DNA of 64,000 nucleotides. It comes from Nilaparvata lugens. Lineage: Eukaryota > Arthropoda > Insecta > Hemiptera > Delphacidae. Within the stretch, counting starts at the first letter, position 1. Each line of letters begins with the position of its first letter. Position numbers and translations under genes: made by a program. The notes beneath the pieces are model-generated. The model saw only the letters and a list, made by a program, of their open reading frames with translations, had not been told where the DNA came from and did no database searches. Positions 33,601 to 47,100 of the stretch are shown piece after piece. The DNA is taken from the NCBI RefSeq assembly GCF_014356525.2, contig NC_052514.1, positions 8,098,837 through 8,162,836 on the forward strand. Reading direction: 5' to 3'.

Positions 33601-36600
33601 TATTATTATATTTATTATTTATCATAACTGAAACGGTACCTTACTGTAATTATTCTCATATATTAGGACTACTTCGTACTTTCTTATACTTGTTTTTTTT
33701 CTTTAGGGCTACTTTTAATATAAATAAAAATATATAAATTTGATTACCCTTTTGAATCATTTCGTCACGACGTGTTTCGGCTGTTAGTAGCCTAACTCAG
33801 ATTTATATTTTTATTTATTTTTTATTCTTCTACGTTATTATTCATCATATTTAAGTCACTAAAGAATTATTTTTAATGGAGCTGACGTTCTCATTTAATA
33901 AGAAAGAGAGATTTTGAAATGTATTCATACGAAATATGTTGAATAATATTAATTATTAATCTGAAAATTAGTTCTTTATGTGTGTTAATTATAGAGGTAG
34001 GAAATTATTGAAAAAACCTTACCGTACTTCATCCATAACATTTTGTCATCCTATATTTTTAATCTGATGAATTTTATATTCAAATAATACTCAAAAATAG
34101 TAGTTTCAGCTATATTCATAAATAGCTAGTGTAATAAGATCAATCTTTTCATCGAAATAAAATAGGGAATATTTATAGCCTATTCAATATAGTGCACTGA
34201 ATCAATCTAAAGCCGCGTTTACACCAAAGTTATTAACAAAATGTTAATAACTTAATCGATATAGATTCTATTAGATTGAACGAAACTTGACAAACACATA
34301 TGATCATCATAATCACCAATCTAATAGAATCTTTAAGGATTAAGTTATTAACATTTTGTTAATAGCTTTGGTGTAAACGCAGCTTAACATTTATTCCAAA
34401 ACAGCATTGAAATTGAAATTCCAATTCTAAATCTAATAAATAAGAAACTATCTTTTCTCATTGAACATTTCAAACATCCTGGTTTAACTATATATTATAA
34501 TTTATCTTCAAGTCAAGTTTCTAAAGTTTTTGAATCAGTTTCACAGTGTTGAATCTAATACTGATAATTGTAAATACTGTAAATATAATTCCTAATCAAC
34601 TATTATGTATATTATTTAAATTTCAACTGATATCTATGAATACAACTATCTGTCATTATAACTATAATCCCTGTCAATCCAAAACAAATTTTCAGGAAAA
34701 TATGACAAAGACCAACACATGGAGACCTATTACAAATTCTACAAAGAGTTCGGAGAGATAGTGAGAGAAGATGTGCATCCTAAACACCCCCTGGTTCACA
34801 TCTACAACCCTGCAGATATGCAGACGATGTTCATCTATGAGGGAACCTATCCGATGAGATACAGTCACATGGTGCTCGAGAAATACCGCCTAGAAAAACC
34901 TGAAGTCTATGCTAGCGGAGGTATTCTGCCATCGTAAGTGAAAACATATTAATTCAGTAAGGTTTGATACAAGTAATGATTATACATTGAAACTTGTTAA
35001 TTATCATTTTATTGATTTATTCACTAACCAAAAGACACTGACAAAGATACTAACAAAAAAAATTGTTCAAAGTGTAATTTTCCTTCTAGTAGGACAGGAT
35101 AAAACATACTGTTTCATTTTTTCAATACAGTGTAATGGACTACTGATCTGAATCATTCATTTTCTTCTGTAGCATGTCTATTCATTCATTTTTGGCCTTC
35201 TCTTTCAGCAGTCGAGTGATTTAGTTTATTGAAAAACACTTATTTCCTGAGACTTTTATTTTCTGATATTGAACTCTCATAATATAAGAGAGTTATTATT
35301 ATTTTTATTATAAATAATATAATTATTTATTATTCCATTGTAATTTTTGTTTCTATTTATTTATTCTATTATATTTTATAGAACATTAATATTATTTTTA
35401 CTAATTTCATAATTTTGTTTGATTATCAATTTTTACTTTTTTTCAATATAGAAAAACTCTAATACTATGTCACTGAATGAAGTTTGTGAATAGTAATTAA
35501 TATCGGGGCACCGAGCTTCGCTCGTTATTTTTATTTATTGATAAACAAAACACAATTCTCTAAAATGATCGTGTTTATATTTCACAGCTTGCTATATGTC
35601 ATCTTATGAATTTCGGGGATGCGATATTTTGATTTTTCACATACTCGCTTACTCACTTTTTTACTATCCACAGACGACGAAAGTCTCAGCTGTTTCAGCC
35701 AAGGATGAATTATCCTTTTAATGTAGTTCAGCGAGTTTTCCCAAGGATGAGACCTAGTGCAATCGAATTTTCATATCATAAACCTACTATGTTCCAAATT
35801 TCGTAAAAACCGTTAGAGCCGTTTTCGAGATCCGTTGAACATAATAATAACCAGATATAAAAATACAGAGATTGCTCGCTTAATATAATAGGATAATACG
35901 CAACAAGCAACTAATAACTTATACCCCAACACATATCATTTATAGTGTATAGTATATTTATTCATTAAATTATCTATGCCTATTAAGAAATTATTCAATG
36001 CATAGAACTTCTTTATTTTATCTGTAATAAATGCTATAGTATTCAAATTTGTATTGTAATTATTGTTTTTGATGAACAAACATTTATTTGATTTGATCTG
36101 ATTATCTCTTCATATTTTGTATTGTATATGTATTTTCTGCTAACGACGTGCTTAAGTGGTAGAGTTGACATTACTGTGCAAACTCCGCCACGTCAAAAAA
36201 TAGAAAAGTCATTCTATTCTATTCCATTCTATATACGATATATTACTACTATAGAACTACATAATTTTATTTGGTACTATTTGAATCTAACAGAAACGGG
36301 CCAGCGTGGTACGCCCTGCGTAAAAAGTTCCAGAAAAGTCTGCAGGACTACAGGGAGGTGGAGAAGTACGTCGGACGAGTGGAGGAGATCACAGATGAGT
36401 TTCTGGAAGCTCGGATTCAGCCCGGCATAATTGAGGACTGTTCCCAAGAAGTAGCTCGGCTATTCATGGAATGTGAGTCTCATTATTCATTAATCTTACT
36501 ATTTATTAATATCGGGGACCGAGCTTCGCTCTGGAGTACAAAAGCATAAAAAATCTATTACGAAAGAAGAAATGATAATAACATTCATACAGAAATGTTC

Positions 36601-39600
36601 TATCTAACCACAGTAAATTGAGATTAATTCCCAGAGGAATGCAAAAATTTCCCTCACAAAGACCCGGTTGCACAAAAGCCGGTTAAATTTCAATCCTGAT
36701 TAACTTCACGCGAACCAAATCAGAGAAGGCCATTTCAAGAAGATGTATCTACTAGAATTAATCAGGATTTGAAATAACCCGGCTTTTTTGCAACCGGCAC
36801 TAAGTACCTGATTGAATGATTACAAAAGATCAACAGCTGAGTCATAATTTTGACACAGTCCCACACACATGAACTCGCTCACTCACTTCCATCACCAACA
36901 GACGACGAAATAATTATTATCAGCTGTTTTTCCAAGGATGAATGATAATTATATCCTTTTAATGTCCTTCAGCGAGTTTTTCCAAGGATGAAACCTAGTG
37001 CTTTATATTATAAACCTACTATGTTCTGAGTTTCGTGAGAATCGTTAGAGCCGTTTTCGAGATCCGTTGAACATAAATAGCCAGATAACCAGATAACCAG
37101 ATAACCACATATGAAAATCTGGTGTGGCGCACTCACACAACTTTCCTTGCCGTTATGATTTGATCACCTGACGCTAGTGTTCTCGCGCATATCAAGTCTA
37201 CTTATAAACAAAGATCCAAGCCAGCTGGTGATAGGACAATAACGTTGGAGACATACGAGGTCTGCTATCTCTTCATAGTGAATCATTTAATAGAATCCAG
37301 TTGCCAACAGTTTGCAATAATTGGATAATCACATTTTCTCGAATTTCGAGCTTATTTTTAATTTTAGGTGAAAATGTTACTGGACATTAATTGTAGAGAT
37401 GCTCATTATCAATCTACTCCACTCAAAATTTTTTGTTTAAATTGTATCTGAAGCCTGATAATTGAGAATCTAAAATCAAACTTTGCATAGATGGGGCGGA
37501 GCTCCTGAAATTTTTACAGATATGGGACTTGTGGCAGTTGATAGAGCTTATCGATGACTATTCTAGGTATAACTTTAATCAAAATCGTTGGAGCCGTTTT
37601 CGAGAAAATCGCGAAAAACCCTGTTTTTGACAACATTTCCTCCATTTTAGCCGCCATCTTGAATCGCATTTGATCGAAATTGATCGTGTAGGATCCTTCT
37701 ATTGTAAGGAGCTCACGTTAAAAATTTCAAGTCATTCCGTTAATTGGGAGATGAGATATCGTGTACACAGACGCACATACACTCATACACACACACACAC
37801 ATACAGACCAATACCCAAAAACCACTTTTTTGGACTTAGGGGACCTTGAAACGTATAGAAATTGGGGTACCTTAATTTTTTTCGGAAAGCAATACTTTCC
37901 TTACCTATGGTAATAGGGCAAGGAAAGTAAAAATATAAACAGATATACAGAAATTGCTCGCTTAATATAATAGGATAGGTATTGACATTGTTTACAACAC
38001 TTCTTATTGGAGATTTACGACTTTTTATGTTATGTTTATTTATGTATATTGATACTGTTCCTAATGTAGGTATCTGAAAATATTATGGATAACGATTTAT
38101 TAATTGTGTTTTAATCAGTGATTTGTATTTGTGTTTTGTTTGCAGTGACGTCATTGGTCGCATTTGACGAGCGTTTCCACGCGTTCAGCGAGGCCGAGAT
38201 GCGGCCGGATTCGCGGTCGAGTCGACTAATGGGGTCTGCCTCAGTTATAAACTGCTCTATCATGAAGACCAACCTGAATCACATTCTGTGGCGTCTCTTC
38301 CCGCAGCTCTCCAAAGCCTGGCGGGATCTGGTCGTCGCTCATGCTTATGTCGAAGAGTTAGTAGCCACAATAGTTTATTTTACACCTAAGTGAGGTCCAC
38401 GTTAATAATGAAACTTAGGAGAGCAACGTTGCCGATCCTCTGCCTTGCCACCGCCTTCTAAAGAAGATAGCTGAGACCAGTATATCTTATGTACTTGTAG
38501 GTCTGTGAACAGTAGACCTCGCGTAGTTATAAACCATACTGTCCATCAGAGTAAATCCTGTCTGTATGTCGTGTCGGCGAGATATCGGTGTGAAAACGGC
38601 TAATGGCTGATGGGGTTGGTGTTTCAAAAATGCAAACATCAAAAGCTAATCTCCTTCAAGACATACTAGCAACAGGTCAGCCAGTGGCGCTTCGTGGATT
38701 TTTGAACTTGTAGGAGTCAAAAACATAAGTAGGGCTACAACCCCCCTCCCCATTATAGTCGCAATGGAAAAGATCACATTGACTTTTTCTGCCATAGACA
38801 AATTCAAATGTTGTATGGATGCTGGCATATAAAGGTGCGTACAGATATACGCGCCGCGAACATGAGCAATTCACTTTTAATCAGCTGATTATATCTGTAT
38901 TTTTGAAGAAACGGTGAGATATAGTTATAAAAAGCTTGGCATCAGCTGATTAAAAGTGAATTGCTATTGCTCATGTTCGCGGCGCGTATATCTGTACGCA
39001 CCTTTAGGCCTATATAAACACAACATGCAAGTTCACGACTCAAAATGATAAGCTACTCACATCATGGTCTACTTTTAATTTTATTCGATTCGTCGATCCT
39101 TCTTTGAAGCAAACATTTTGGTGACAGAGTCGTAGAATTCTGCTTCTGTCATCAATTTCTTGAAATACTGTTCTTCAATACACAGGGAAGCTAGTCCATT
39201 GAGTCGATTTTGATGGTTGAATTCGTAGTGTTTTTTTATGCGTTTAAGAACCGAAAAGGTGCGTTCGGCAGAAGCACTTTGTAGCTGGGATAGTGAGCAC
39301 TAGATGAATTACATAGTTTGCTTTTTCAATAAAAAAAAGTAAATTCGTATGGCTTTTGTTGGTGGGGAGTCCCTTTCTGGAAGGTCCCACCGCCTGAATA
39401 TATAATTTAAGCCGTCAATGGGCCTTACGACTGTCATACTTCAGCCGGGACCGACACTTAACGTACCCATCCGATAACACGGGAGTGATCTGGTTAAAAA
39501 ACTTTTGGTTATGAGAGGGATTGAACCCGGGATCTCTGTGCTGCTACGCAAGCACTCTAATCACTAGACCACGGATCACTCCTGCTTTTTCAATGAATGC

Positions 39601-42600
39601 CCCTGTTAAATAATTTTCCACTAAATAGGCATTCAATTTAGAAATGCAGTTAATGAAGGAAGAAGAGGAGTAAATTACGACAACACAGCCTCCAAACTAT
39701 TTACATTGAAATATTGTCCGTGTCCGTATGGAGACTTCATTAGGTCTTGCAGAAAGCAGAAACATTGTCGGCAAGTCAATCGATTGGATCAAATATCGAT
39801 TATTTCGTTTCGATAATCCATGTGGTTGAGGAGCTACTTACGAAGGACCTTATTCAATCATTCATATACGAGTAGTTCCTTCCGCGTCCACTTAGCATGT
39901 AGCGCAGCGCTAGTGTCGAATTGTAGGAATAAATTAGACTTCCTACAACGCTACAAGCCTTCTTATGTTGCAAAACTGCTCCGTATCTTTCAATTCCGTA
40001 TTTTCTATAATATTTTGATAGGGATTCGCATGCTCCTATAACCTATAGATACACTATGAAGACATTATTATTATTCTGTATCAAAGTGTAGAAACTTCCT
40101 CACTTCCTACATGGAGGAATCGCCCTAGAGGTCAGCTCGAGTTGAAAGCAGAGAAAGGTCGAGAGACAATACTATTTTATTTTTGTTATTAATTGCATGC
40201 AATTAATAGTGCATTAAATTGTACATGAAAATTGCATGCGATTACGCATGCAATTAATAGCCCACACGACAGTTGATTTTTCACCAAGTTAGATTGAAAT
40301 ATTAATTGCATGCGTCATTGCATGCGATTCATAATCCACACGACAACTGATTTATGATGCATTATTTTCTATAGTCTGATTTTTAAGGTGATATTGGCGT
40401 TGGGAGGAGACTCCTTTTCCTTTTGTATTATCCTTAAAATGCATAATTTCATAAAACTTATATATACGTCGACGCGAAATTCAAAAAGGAACATACCTGT
40501 CAAATTTAATGAAAATCTATTGCCGCGTTTCGCTGTAAATACGTAACATAATTATAAACATAAAGAGAAATGCAAAACCGTCTACTTGAATCTTACACCT
40601 CACTTTGTTCGGTAAAGTATCGCTCAGTAGCTCGGTAAAATATCAAATGTTGAGTCAATTCAAGAGAGAGATTCTTATCATATCTTTAAATTGATACTCA
40701 AGCTACAGGTACTATATCTCTCTCTTTGATAATAGAACCTATTTTTCTTCACTTGAGAGATCCAATTAGAAGGGTTTCCATTTTATTCATAGAATGTCAA
40801 CCGAAGAACAGGGTCCGCCTGTAAGGTGAAAAAGGCGATCATCCTATTCTATGTGCACCTATTCTTGAGACGTTTTATTCTACAGTGAGGTCCACGTTAT
40901 AATGGCAGTGGAGAAAGATAGGAGAAAAACGTTGCCGATTCTCTCTCTTGTCAATACCATCTATAGACGGTAGCTGATACAAGTTTATTAATATAATATA
41001 ACCGGGTCGTTATCGTTTAAAATAATGAATTATATTTTATTAAGCAAAACATTTTATTTTTCAATAATTCCATAATAAATTTTCATAATCAAGATGTAAT
41101 ATTTTGTTAATTAATTATTAATTCTACATTGTGAAAAGCCGATCTGGCAACCGAGAAAAACGAGAGAGAGATAGCGCTATCTGCTTCTCTGAATGATAGA
41201 CAAGGATAGCAATACCATTGCTGAGCAAACACTGCCGTTATAACGTGGACCTCACTATGGTAAGGGATGATGCTCACAATAAGCCCTAATGGTGCGTACA
41301 GACTTTCGCTCTGCTCCGCAACCGAACGTCACTCCAGCAGAGCGAATGATGATCGACCGGGGAGCAAGAGTCGTTCGACCGGGGAACGCGAGAAGAGCTA
41401 ACATCTTCCGTAACGTTCATGATCAGTGCGACTGCAGAGCGGGGGCGGAGCGACTGCGGTGCGATGGAGGGCGGTACGAGGGCGGAGCATGCTCGGTGCG
41501 GGTTGGAGGCGCGTATATATGTACGCAGCTTAAGATTGCCTGTTGATGATGACAAGGAAGATTGAAATCAAAATTGAAATGACAAGAGAAAATAACATAC
41601 AATAAAATTGAATTATTCTAGAATAGAGCATTATAAGTTATTAATGAGAAGTGAAATAGTAGAAATTCTGATATTAAATTGATAAGAATAATTGTAAATG
41701 GCAAGGAAGATTAGAATAAAGTCGCAAAAGAGTTCAATAAAAATTGAACTATTTTAGAATACATAAATATGAGTTATTAGTTGTGGAGTGAAATTATAAA
41801 AATTCTGATATTTGTAGTAAATGAGTAATATGAATAAGTATTTTGTAAAGTATAATTGTAATAATAATTGTGAATTGTGATAAGATTCTTTCTTTCTTTT
41901 GTTTTCAGGGTTGCTCTAGAACAAATAGCGAAGAAAATGGCGTACATAAAAGAGATCGACGCGACGCGACCGGAGAACAGAGCTCCGACCTCCACGCTGG
42001 AGAGTTACCTGAGGCTGAAGGACACTGATATCCGCGACATCACCGGCATGATTGTCGATCTCCTATTGGGTGGATCAGACACTGTGAGTCCTCTACGTTT
42101 TTTACACTTCAGAGATATAAAAAATTGAACTCAAAATAATTCAGCATATGAGAGAATCTAAATATTCAATATTAATGAAGCTCTAAATAATTAAGAATAT
42201 GAGAGAATTTTATTTAATGAGTAGGCAATCTTTCAAAAGAATAAGGGTCATATCTACTATAGACTAGTTCTACTATCAAAATTGTTCGAATCCCGACCTG
42301 GACAAGATATTCTTCTCGGACAATCCCGTTTTTCGGATGGACACGTTAAGTTATCGGTCCCTGCTGCTTAAACACAGTCGTTAGGTCATGTCAAAAGCCA
42401 TGAAATTGATCAGGTGCGTCCTAAAAACTTCAGACACCAGGTCAGAGCCAGCCTGGTCACTGGATATTATCAACATTTTTACTACTACTAAAGATAATTC
42501 AAGTATAATAGGGCAGGTTTCCGAGCTCGGGATTTAGCTAAGTTCTAGACTTTAAACAGCTGGAGTCAGAAAATCGGCTGTCTCTGCTTAAAGTGATTGT

Positions 42601-44146
42601 AGATTATTACCAAATTGTATTAGGCCTACTTTTATATTTGCAATTTTGTCTACATTATTTACAAAAATTTAATTAATGTTCAGATCACGTCCAGCATGAG
42701 CTATCTGCTGCACAACCTGTCCAGACACCCGGCAGTGCAAGAGAAGATCTACGAAGAGTGCCTGCGCATCCAGCCGGACGACAACGGGCGACTGCCCCAG
42801 GATGTCGCTCAGAAGGCGACCTACACCAGTCAGGTGATCAGGGAGTCCCTCAGGATCAACCCTGTTGCCATCGGCATAGGGAGAGTACTGCCCGTCGACG
42901 TTGTCATGAGCGGATATCATGTCCCCAAATTTGTGAGTACAGATATGCTCAATTTGTCACTTTTGTCAATTACTTACAAGGTATTCTAGATCCAGAAATA
43001 TGTGAAGTGCGTGACATAGGCTACACATTACCTTTTGGATTTCATTATCATTAAATAGGTAAATGAAAGAGGTATGGAAATTCCTTTGGAAGAGGCATGG
43101 TACAGGCAGTAGTGGCTGTAGTGGCTGTAGTCGAGTGGATTAGATGCTGGCTTTGCAATCCAAAGGCCGCCCAGGTTCGAATCCAAGCCCGGGAGAGATA
43201 TTTTTTTCGGGTCACTCCCGTGTTTGGGATGATGGACACGTTACTTGTCGGTCCCGGCTGCCTAAAAAGCAGCCGTCAGGTCATGTCAGAGGCCCTGAAA
43301 TTGATCAGTTGTGACCTGAAAACTCTTACACCAGACTGGACTAGCCAGGTCAATCCATATTTTTTATGATATCTATTACAGTATAATCGATTATTGTAAT
43401 TTGCATTGATAGGTAAATGATTGATTGATCGACTGTAAATGATTGATTAATAGAATTGCTCGATAAAACATGATAGCTTAATCAAAAAATCTGGTGTGGC
43501 GCACTTACACAACTTTCCTTGCCGTTATTAGAATTGATCACCTGACGCTAGTGTTCACGCGCATCACAAGTCTACATATAAACAAAGATCTAAGCCAGCT
43601 GGTGACAGGACAATAACGCTAGAGACATACGAAGTCTGATATCTCTTCATAGTGAATGATTTAATAGAATCAACAGTTTGCAATTGGATAATCACATTTT
43701 ATCGAATTTCGAGCTTGATTTCAATTTTAGGTGGAAATGTTACTCAACATTAATTGTAGAGATTTTTATGCTCAATCTTCACCACTCGATTTTTTTTGTT
43801 TAAATTGTATCTGAAGCCTGATAATTGAGAATCTGAAATCCAACTTTGCATAGATGGGGCGGAGCTCCTGAAATTTTTACAGATATGGGACTTGTGACAA
43901 TTGATAGAGCTTATCAATGACTATTCCAGGTATGAATTTAATCAAAATCGTTGGAGCCGTTTTTGAGAAAATCGCGAAAAACCCTGTTTTTGACAACATT
44001 TTCGCCATTTTAGCCGCCATATTGAATTGCATTTGATCGAAATTGTTCGTGTCGGATCCTTATATTGTAAGGACCTTAAGTTCCAAATTTCAAGTCATTC
44101 CGTTAATTGAGAGATGAGATATCGTGTACTCAGTCGCACATACACT

Positions 44147-44196
<50 letters not shown>

Positions 44197-47100
44197 GACC
44201 AATACCCAAAAACCACTTTTTCGGACTCAGGGGACCTTGAAACGTATAGAAATGTAGAAATTGGGGTACCTTAATTTTTTTCGGAAAGCAATACTTTCCT
44301 TACCTATGGTAATAGGGCAAGGAAAGTAATATTGATATAAATACCCAACATTTTTGTGCCACTAGGAATCAATCAATCAATCAATCAATCAATAATATTT
44401 ATTCATCAAATGTACAAGTACATTGAATATTGTCACAATACACAATAATACTTATTGTTTTACATAATTTTTTTCATTTCCTAGTCTCATTTACAGACTT
44501 ATACGCCACGAACACCCGCAGTTTGCTTCTCATCAGGTTATTATATCTGTATTTGTACAGAAACAGTAAGATACAGATATAATAAGAATAGCATCAGCAA
44601 CTTGAAATTATTATTCATACAATCAGAACATCATTAAAACATCTTTATTGAAATACAGAACTAAAAAATGATTAGGTAACGCCTGTTTTGACTTCTTATA
44701 AAATTGATTAATTTTGATGTGATTTGTCAGACACACATAGTATCGCAGAACCAAGTGGCCTGCAGACTGCCGCAATACTTCGACGATCCTCTAGAGTTCC
44801 GTCCCGAGCGCTGGGAGAGGCGTCGCTACATCCGGGGAGAGGACCACCTCCAGGAGGAGCGCCTCGTCAGCGAAAAGTGTCTGTCCATTCCCTTCAGTCA
44901 CGGGTCACGTGTCTGCATTGCCAAAAAGGTCGCCGAGTTGGATATGATTGTGCTGCTGCTCAAGGTCAGTTTAAATGGATTCTTCTTCTTCTTATCTTTC
45001 TTCTTCTTCTTCTTCTTCTTCTTCTTCTTCTTCTTCTTCTTCTTCTTCTTCCTTCTTCTTCTCTTCTTCTTCTTCTTCTTCTTCTTCTTCTTCTCTTCTT
45101 CTTCTTCTTCTTCTTCTTCTTCTTCTTCTTCTTCTTCTCCTTCTTCTTCTTCTTCTTCTTCTTCTCTTCTTCTTCTTTCTTCTCTTCTTCTCTTCTTTCT
45201 TCTTCTTCTCTTCTTCTCTTCTTCTCTTCTTCTTCTTCTCTTCTTCTTCGTCTTCTTCTTCTTCTTCGTCTTCTTCTTCTTCTTCTTCTTCTTCCTTCTT
45301 CTTCCTTCGTCTTCTTCTTCTTCTTCTTCTTCTTCTTCTTCTTCTTCTTCTTCTTCTTCTTCTTCTTCTTCTCCTTCTTCTCTTCCTTCTTCTTCTTCTC
45401 TTCTTCTTCTTCGTCCTTCTTCTTCTTCTTCTTCTTCTTCTTCTTCTTCTTCTTGAAAAATGCGTTCAACCGACATGACAAAATATGAAGCTTGATAAAT
45501 TCTCTACTACAATTTTTGTTCAACTGAGTTTTGTGATATTTCCAACACTTTTCGGGATATTGGCTCTTGAAAGTATGAAATTGTTGAAAATACCTAAATA
45601 GCTATTTATGTATTAAGAGCGTAATGCGCGACTTTACCGCTCGCGCAAAACAGTTTGCAAGAGCGATAAAGAAGCATTACGCGCGAATTTGCATACAAAA
45701 TTTTTTCTACAACTGCCCAAACCTGTTAAATTACTCATATCGGCGGATTTACAATTACCGACTTTTTAGGTTAAGATCTGACTTTTTGGCGAGCTGCTTA
45801 CAATCAGCTGATTAGGAAGCGTAAAGAAACTCTTCTGCGCATGCGCGAATGGTTAGCGAGCGAAAAAGTAGATTCTCCTCAGAAATAAGCTGTTTTACGA
45901 GGAGAATTGAGTGTGTAAATTCTTTTTTTACGCGCAGTTGTAGAAAATAGTTATTTGTGCAACTAGTGCGCAAAGTGACAGTTTGCTGCACCGAAAGAAA
46001 CGTTTACGCCCGAGCCGTAGGCGAGGGCGGAATGGTTTCTTGAGTGCAGCAAACGAACTTGGCGCACGTATTTCACATTAAATTTTTCCTACAGTTACCA
46101 TTGAATATGAAAAGTGGGTAATTATGGGTAAAATTGCCTGAATAATGTAGTAGTGTTTGAATGGCCGGGGGGCAGCTGTGTGGTGTGTGCTGTGGTGGCA
46201 CTGTGCTGTCGTTGTCCTTGGTTATAATATCTACTTAATAATTAGCGCGTTGTGCTTCGTTGCACCTCTGCTCACTATAGCAGCCCACTCACTGTTGCCA
46301 ACTTAATTTTGATTTTGCTGCACTGGTGCTCCATATAACCTACTAACTATTTTGCGTTGTCATGCTGCAAATCTGGAGTACGCAAAGTACTCACTTTGTG
46401 CACTAGTGCGGAAAAGTGATTCTTTGCAGCCTGCAATCAGTGCACAAATGGTCACTTTTCAGGGTATCTGTAGGAAAAAATGTTTTCTTCTTCTTCCCCG
46501 TGATCTTGCAATGCATGATAAGCCTCAACAGTTCATACTTGTCATCTCTCATTACATGTCCTAAATATTCTACTTTTCTTCTTTCAATTGTTGAGATGTC
46601 TTCACATTCCTTTGTCATCAGTAGGAATACATTTCTATTAGTCACCTCTGCCGACCATGGTATCCTCCACATCCTCCTGTGAACACCAAATTTCAAATGC
46701 CTCGATGCTTTTGAGGTTTGACTTTTTCAAAGTCCATGCTTCCATGCCATAGAGTAACTTGAATAATGATGGCTCAAAATGATGAAATCTAAGAGCCGGT
46801 TGCACAACAGCCGGTTGAATTTTAACCGTGATTAATTCCACGAGAACCAATCAGAGAAGCCGTCTTTCCAAAACGTATCTGATTGGTTCTCGTGAAATTA
46901 ATCACGGTTAAAATTTAACCGGCTGTTGTGCAACCGGGCCTCAGTGAGGAAATCTCTCACTCATCCAATAGTCTATTAACTGCAGTGTTTTTATAACTGT
47001 TAACTGTAGTGTTTTTATAATTATTCTAAAATCTCTTCGACCTCATAACATTTTGTGTGTGAAATCTGTTGTGATATCTTAACAACTTGTCAAATCTGTC

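Larger units (their letters stand above)
36508..37975. mobile_element. element I, long form, interrupted by MITE A and by element H (dib intron 4)
   Basis: Starts ATCGGGGACCGAGCTTCGCT and ends TTGCTCGCTTAATATAATAG at 37945-37975. MITE A sits at 36660-36803 and element H at 37119-37928. Element H split the tail of element I: ACCAGATAACCACATATGAA before it, AAAAATATAAACAGATATAC after. Three layers of insertion. Confidence 0.8.

Noticed and set aside
44731..44964. Loss of P450 function because the heme loop reads CIA instead of CxG
   Set aside because: The same Ala is, as I recall, present in functional insect Dib, and all other motifs are intact.
44704..45523. Several long open frames rich in Phe/Ser/Leu or Lys/Arg/Glu
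   Set aside because: They are translations of the TTC repeat in six frames. Only the dib exon 8 part (44731-44964) is real.
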